64,000 bases of DNA. Source: Saururus chinensis (lineage: Eukaryota > Streptophyta > Magnoliopsida > Piperales > Saururaceae). Shown one piece after another: positions 60,106 to 64,000 of this stretch (position 1 is the stretch's first letter; the number at the start of each line of letters is the position of its first letter). The position numbers and the translations under genes were made by a program. Below the pieces are notes generated by a model that was not told where the DNA came from, did not search any database, and was given only the letters and a program-made list of their open reading frames with translations. Location: assembly GCA_035235625.1 (NCBI GenBank), contig CP141144.1:42530014-42594013 (forward strand). Reading direction: 5' to 3'.

Positions 60106-60836
60106 ACATGATATCACACTAATATACTTAAAAATACTTTTAAAAGAAGTATGACATTTGTGGACCAACCTTAGTTTAGAAAAGAATAATTAAATATTCT
60201 TTTAAAAGTTGAAGCATGACATTGAGACTGTCCTCCTCTTACAAAATGTATATCTTTTTACATATGCTTTAAAATTTTTTAGAGGCATACCAAGGCTAAA
60301 GAATAGTTTTTTTATTAGTGATTTATAAGCATATAAAGAAAAGAAAATACAAAGAAGTAAATGACAATGTTGCCTAAATTATTTTTTATTTTTTACATTT
60401 TTTTAGTAACTATATATACATAAAAAGAGGAAAATAATAATGATGCATTTTTTTAGCAAGTGTACCTAAAATTTATTTGTCATGGTTTTCTTTTTTCATA
60501 GTGACTATAATCAGATGTTCATAGTGTAGTCGTAATACTTATTAAAGTATATTTATTAATTTTTAATACTAAAAATATATTATTATATATAATACTTTAT
60601 ATACTTTATATTTATATATAGATTAATTTTATTTTTTTAGTTCGAGCCCATTTCAAGTTTACGCTTATGATACACTTATTCAAGTTCAAGCTCGAGTTAA
60701 GCCAAGCTTTAAATTTTTATTTCGAGCCGAACTCGAGCTAAAAGTTTCGAGCTTTGAGCTGAGCTTGAGCAATTTAAACTCGAACTATAATAGCCTAATA
60801 CCTAGTTCAACTAGGCTCGTTAACATCCGTGCATGT

Positions 60837-61900
60837 TATAGGAACTAGAGCCACGACGATCCTGCGACCTGCCAACCCAACGATGGTGGTGCTGCTCGGT
60901 TCAGTGCTGCATACACCGCCGCTGCCCGAGCATCCACCACTACTGCCTGACCCGGAGTCGCCATCACTGGGTGAGCCCTACCTTCCAAAGGTCACCAACG
61001 GCTGGCGGCTATTATCCAGTCCCCTGACGTCTGCCCACTTGCCGCAAACTGCCCGGCCTGCCTGCCACCAATTGTCCCAATCTTCCTCCATCTTCCCCGA
61101 CATCGGTGTAGTTCCGTCTTGGCTGTCAACAAGAATTACGGCGGGGAGGGCCTCGACGCACCGTGCTTGAGGTGGCACACGTGAGTGCGGCTCTAGCCGC
61201 AGATAAATGACAACATGCAGAAGGGTATGCGCAACGGCACCGTGCCCACAATCCTCATCGTTGGCTTGGCACAACCTATGCCCTAGCCTGCAAGGAGATG
61301 ACCTTCGACCACCAGAAAATTGGGTAGATACAGGAGTAGAGCAGTCCTGTGTTGTTGCCTCCATCGCTGCAGAGTGCCAGATCCCGATCGGAGCTTTCCC
61401 TCTTCCGCGTCGCGGCCGCCGTGTGAAGGGCAACAAGGCTGATCTGACCATCGTCCCTACCACTACAGCACACGTCGATGGAAACAACTTTCGCATATAA
61501 GGAGGATCCGCAGCCCGATCCTCCTCTAGCTTCCTTCTCCCTCCGCTTCAAAAAAGGTTGTCCACAGCCCACGAAGCTTGAGATTCCCCGGCTGGCATTG
61601 CTGGCTACCCGTTGGAGGAGGCAACGGTGCTAGGGGCCACCATCGCAGTCGCTCGAGCCCATTCCTTCGTCACTGGTCCATATCGGGTTTGAGACGACCG
61701 GGCTTTGGGCCATAGTCATATCTTCCTCGCCAACCTACACCGGTTCCGCCCCAACCCAGATCTGTGTCCAATATCCACAGCCCATGGGCGCATTCAGTGC
61801 AATCCATCGTAGGGGTGTAACCGGAAACCGTGTCTGTCCATGTCTTTGTTGGTCTGCTCTAAAATGAATTTTATTATTATTTTTATTTATAATACAGAGA
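60837..61900. other. GC-rich unidentified segment
   Basis: Distinctly GC-rich with open frames on both strands (for example 60,829-61,170 plus and 60,978-61,496 minus). None shows a recognised domain. A minus-strand phrase MEEDWDNWWQAGRAVCGKW looks protein-like. It could be a decayed host gene or captured DNA. Confidence 0.3.
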
Positions 61901-61959
61901 GATATGGACAAGGATGTTTGTATTTGTAATTAAATTATATATTTTATTATGTATTTGTA

Positions 61960-62275
61960 TTAATAATAATAATATTAGTTGTGATAGTAATGGTAAAGGT
62001 AGCGATAATGACCTTGGTGGTGAAAATAGTAATAGTAATAGTAATAATGGTAGTAGTGGTAGTAAAAATAGAGGGAGAAATAGTGGTAACAATAGTTATA
62101 GTGGCAGTGAAGGTAATGGTGGTAGTGAAGATAATTGTAGTGATGACAGGGGTAGTGTTAACGATAGTAGTGGTAATGGTAGTAGTAACGGTTGTGGTAG
62201 GAGAGGTGGCAGCAGTAGTTATAGTAGTGGTGGTAATGATAGTGGTATCAGTGATGATACTAGTGATAGTGACAA
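61960..62275. repeat. Degenerate trinucleotide GGT/AGT/AAT repeat
   Basis: About 315 bp dominated by (R)(R)T triplets such as GGTAGTAGT and AATAGT. It yields artificial Gly/Ser/Asn-rich and Val/Ile/Met-rich open frames, so those frames are not called as genes. Confidence 0.9.
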
Positions 62276-62489
62276 GGTCGATATTAAAATATTAAAGGGA
62301 CATGTCTTTGGTAAATAGATTTTCTTCTCAAATCTATCGTATAAAAGGTTAAAAGTTTTGGGGCTAATTTTCTATCAATTTTCTCCTAGTTTCTATTTTT
62401 ACCAATTTTAGACGATTGAACACAAGGATTAATTGAAGACAAGGTAATATTTTATATTATAAAGGATCAGAAGAATTATATATGTGGTC
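62276..62489. other. Short AT-rich spacer
   Basis: Nothing recognised. Confidence 0.4.
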
Positions 62490-62800
62490 TTGGAAAAGGT
62501 GAGATGGCCCCAATGTCCTCATCAAGACAGGACATATCTTTGCAGCTAGAACATGCTACTCAAAGAGCCCAAATGACAGAAAGGTTAGCTTCTGAAACAT
62601 AACTTATGATTGAAGAATATAAGGAACATCTTAAACATCAAGAAAGTCAAATTGAAGAACAATAAAGACAAATTCAGGAGCAACAGTCTCATATGTAGCA
62701 ACAACAATTGTAAGTGCAACAACAACAAAGGCAAATTGACATGCTAGCAACATTCATGAGAGAGGAACATTACAAGTTGCTAATGCTAATGTAAAGCTTA
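62490..62800 (+). pseudogene. Possible En/Spm (Ptta-type) protein C-terminal remnant
   Basis: One frame reads MSSSRQDISLQLEHATQRAQ, then KEHLKHQESQIEEQ and glutamine-rich QQQQRQIDMLATF with stops between. This coiled, Q-rich tail resembles the C-terminal part of plant En/Spm-associated (Ptta) proteins. No core domain is seen, so the assignment is weak. Confidence 0.4.
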
Positions 62801-63590
62801 GTCCTAAGCTCAATCGTCAATGACTTTAATAGATTTGAGAAAGTCTTTGTTTGCTCAACCCTACATAAAATGATATAGGTTATGCCTACTTTTGCTTGGT
62901 TATGGGAAAATTATATAATTATTACAGTTTTTATTGCAGACAGAACAGTAGATGTTGAAGGTTCGTCTAGATAGACAAGTGGTCTAACATGTATGAATTA
63001 GGTTTTCTATTGGCGCCAATATTTGAACTAAATATGAAAGTTTTGGATTCTCTTCCTCGGACATTTTTAGTAATTAATTGCATTTTCAATGTAGTAATTA
63101 TCAATATTTTTGGTTATTACTATGCGTATGAAGGCAGATTGTATTAAATTATCTTGTGTCCTGAGAAATAAATTTTGCCTCCTTTGTTCTGTTTTAAAGG
63201 ACTACAGTTTGCCTGAGATATCATCCCAATGTTTATGCCTCCAAGTGTTCTTTGGGCATCGAGTTTGGTTTATTGTACTACGCCTTTTCTAATTCATATT
63301 ATTGTATACTATTAGATAAGTTTTTTGGCAAATTAAGTATTATAATTCATAGGAGTAGAATATGATAATCAAATGCAAGCAATTTGAAACCAAGGCTGCT
63401 CATCTTGTAGACACAACAAACCAAGTGGGCCACTTCCCTCTCTGTTTTGAGTAAATTATGCATTGATTTGCATTGATTTATAGGTTTCTGTCTTTCTGCA
63501 AAGGTCTTGACTACTATTGACAATTTCAATATATGTTCAATTGCTGTAGAACTCCATCATATTGCATATCCCTTCGTTTAGCTAAATCCT
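62801..63590. other. Intergenic sequence upstream of the phosphatase-like exon
   Basis: No element recognised. It could include the promoter of the downstream gene. Confidence 0.4.
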
Positions 63591-64000
63591 ATGAATCTTG
63601 GAGAGACAAGGCCAATCGGAGTTCCTCTCGCTAATATTTCTATTCACAAGGCCACATTCTCTTTCCATGATTCTGCTTACGTAAAGGCATTTCTTGGAAT
63701 CAAGGTAAGTATTTTAATGCCATAGCTTTTGGCAGTATGTGCATTGGGTATTGCACCATTAATTTGATCTATGAGCTATAGTTTTAGTTTGTGCCGGTGC
63801 TACTATAGCTAGTGACCTTTCACTTTAGAGAAGTGAAACTTTTGTTCCTAGAGTGTTTCATGCCAAATTTTAGGTTACCAGTTAGTATTTTTAAGGAGGA
63901 ATACAAATTTTAGATACAAAATCGTTCTCTTATTGCAGGGGGTTTAATTCTGAATGGGTGACTTTACAGTTTAGTTCACCAAACCCATCAAATGATGACT
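63591..64000 (+). CDS. Purple acid phosphatase-like gene, 5' exons (runs off the window)
   Basis: Exon 1, 63,591-63,704, starts ATG and reads MNLGETRPIGVPLANISIHK, then SFHDSAYVKAFLGIK, with donor GTAAGT. Exon 2 begins after TTGCAG at about 63,939 and reads SEWVTLQFSSPNPSNDD to the edge. This matches the N-terminal, pre-catalytic part of large plant purple acid phosphatases (P.S.I.IHK...L.....AY..A...LG.KG...EWV.V.F.SPNPS.DDW). Intact members are secreted metallophosphoesterases that release phosphate. The join between exons as read is off by one base in a GGGG run, so this may be a pseudogene, use another acceptor, or contain a sequence error. An in-frame stop lies just upstream of the ATG. 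Confidence 0.6.

Larger units (their letters stand above)
59252..60828. mobile_element. Non-autonomous hAT-like element
   Basis: A 1,577-bp element with near-inverted ends: left AGGGCTGTTAACGAGCC, right (reverse complement) GGATGTTAACGAGCC. Flanks GTGCAGGT (59,244-59,251) and GTGCATGT (60,829-60,836) differ at one base, fitting an 8-bp hAT target duplication. Both ends have dense GAGCTCGA / CGGCTCG subterminal repeats (59,260-59,460 and 60,640-60,790). No coding region. Two MITE-like insertions lie inside. Confidence 0.82.

Noticed and set aside
61914-62318. A 134-residue Gly/Ser/Asn-rich open frame and an overlapping 104-residue Val/Ile-rich frame
   Set aside because: Both are by-products of a GGT/AGT/AAT triplet repeat, which gives long frames in any phase; no domain or start context.

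Overview
The window is nuclear DNA from a flowering plant. The signs are an intron-rich mitochondrial ATP synthase beta gene copy, PPR and CC-NB-ARC-LRR genes, WOX, proton-pump-interactor and purple-acid-phosphatase sequences, and plant transposons (Helitron, Mutator-like, Stowaway-like, hAT, Copia and Gypsy). Nothing read here fixes the species. Most of the 64 kb is transposon sequence and decayed gene fragments. The one convincing host gene is an NLR immune receptor at 39.7-43.8 kb.

Layout. 0.8-10.9 kb: a degenerate autonomous-type Helitron with Rep/helicase and RPA-like pseudogenes and a clear 3' hairpin plus CTAG end. 10.9-16.1 kb: a diverged tandem duplication. Its second copy holds a Stowaway-like MITE split by a 3.4-kb Mutator-like element (12,129-15,524) that has a 9-bp target duplication, about 0.85-kb inverted arms, and captured GH31 and WOX4-like pieces. 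17.2-31.8 kb: gene fragments, all on the minus strand (proton pump interactor, PPR, ATP synthase beta, a membrane protein, an unknown gene), separated by blocks of short palindromic TTAGCGACGC-type motifs. This looks like one or more gene-capturing CACTA-like elements, and it includes a GA-rich roughly 365-bp repeat and a roughly 176-bp tandem repeat. 32.6-35.0 kb: the 3' part of a hAT element with recognisable introns. 35.2-35.7 kb: a Copia remnant. 35.86-38.12 kb: a solo Gypsy-like LTR with an intact GAGGT target duplication and a perfect 50-bp stem hairpin.

39.7-49.5 kb: the NLR gene (CC, NB-ARC and two LRR frames separated by a break at 42.58 kb that a 191-nt intron could bridge), followed by decayed tandem copies of its 3' end. 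52.3-55.5 kb: a Stowaway-like MITE, an AT-rich dimeric tandem repeat, and the start of a second LTR related to the solo LTR. 56-58.5 kb: a zinc-knuckle fragment, a PPR fragment and unidentified exon-like pieces. 59.25-60.83 kb: a non-autonomous hAT-like element with a near-perfect 8-bp target duplication. 62-62.3 kb: a simple repeat. 62.5-62.8 kb: a possible En/Spm-type protein remnant. At the right edge, two exon-like segments match the N-terminal part of a purple acid phosphatase that continues outside the window.

No operon-like co-working of genes is expected. The main story is layered insertion and gene-fragment capture. I see no convincing new biochemical system. The observations most worth checking are the reciprocal empty sites in the tandem duplication, the series of same-strand captured fragments, the NLR frame break, and the microsatellite that arose inside the Helitron catalytic-tyrosine codons.
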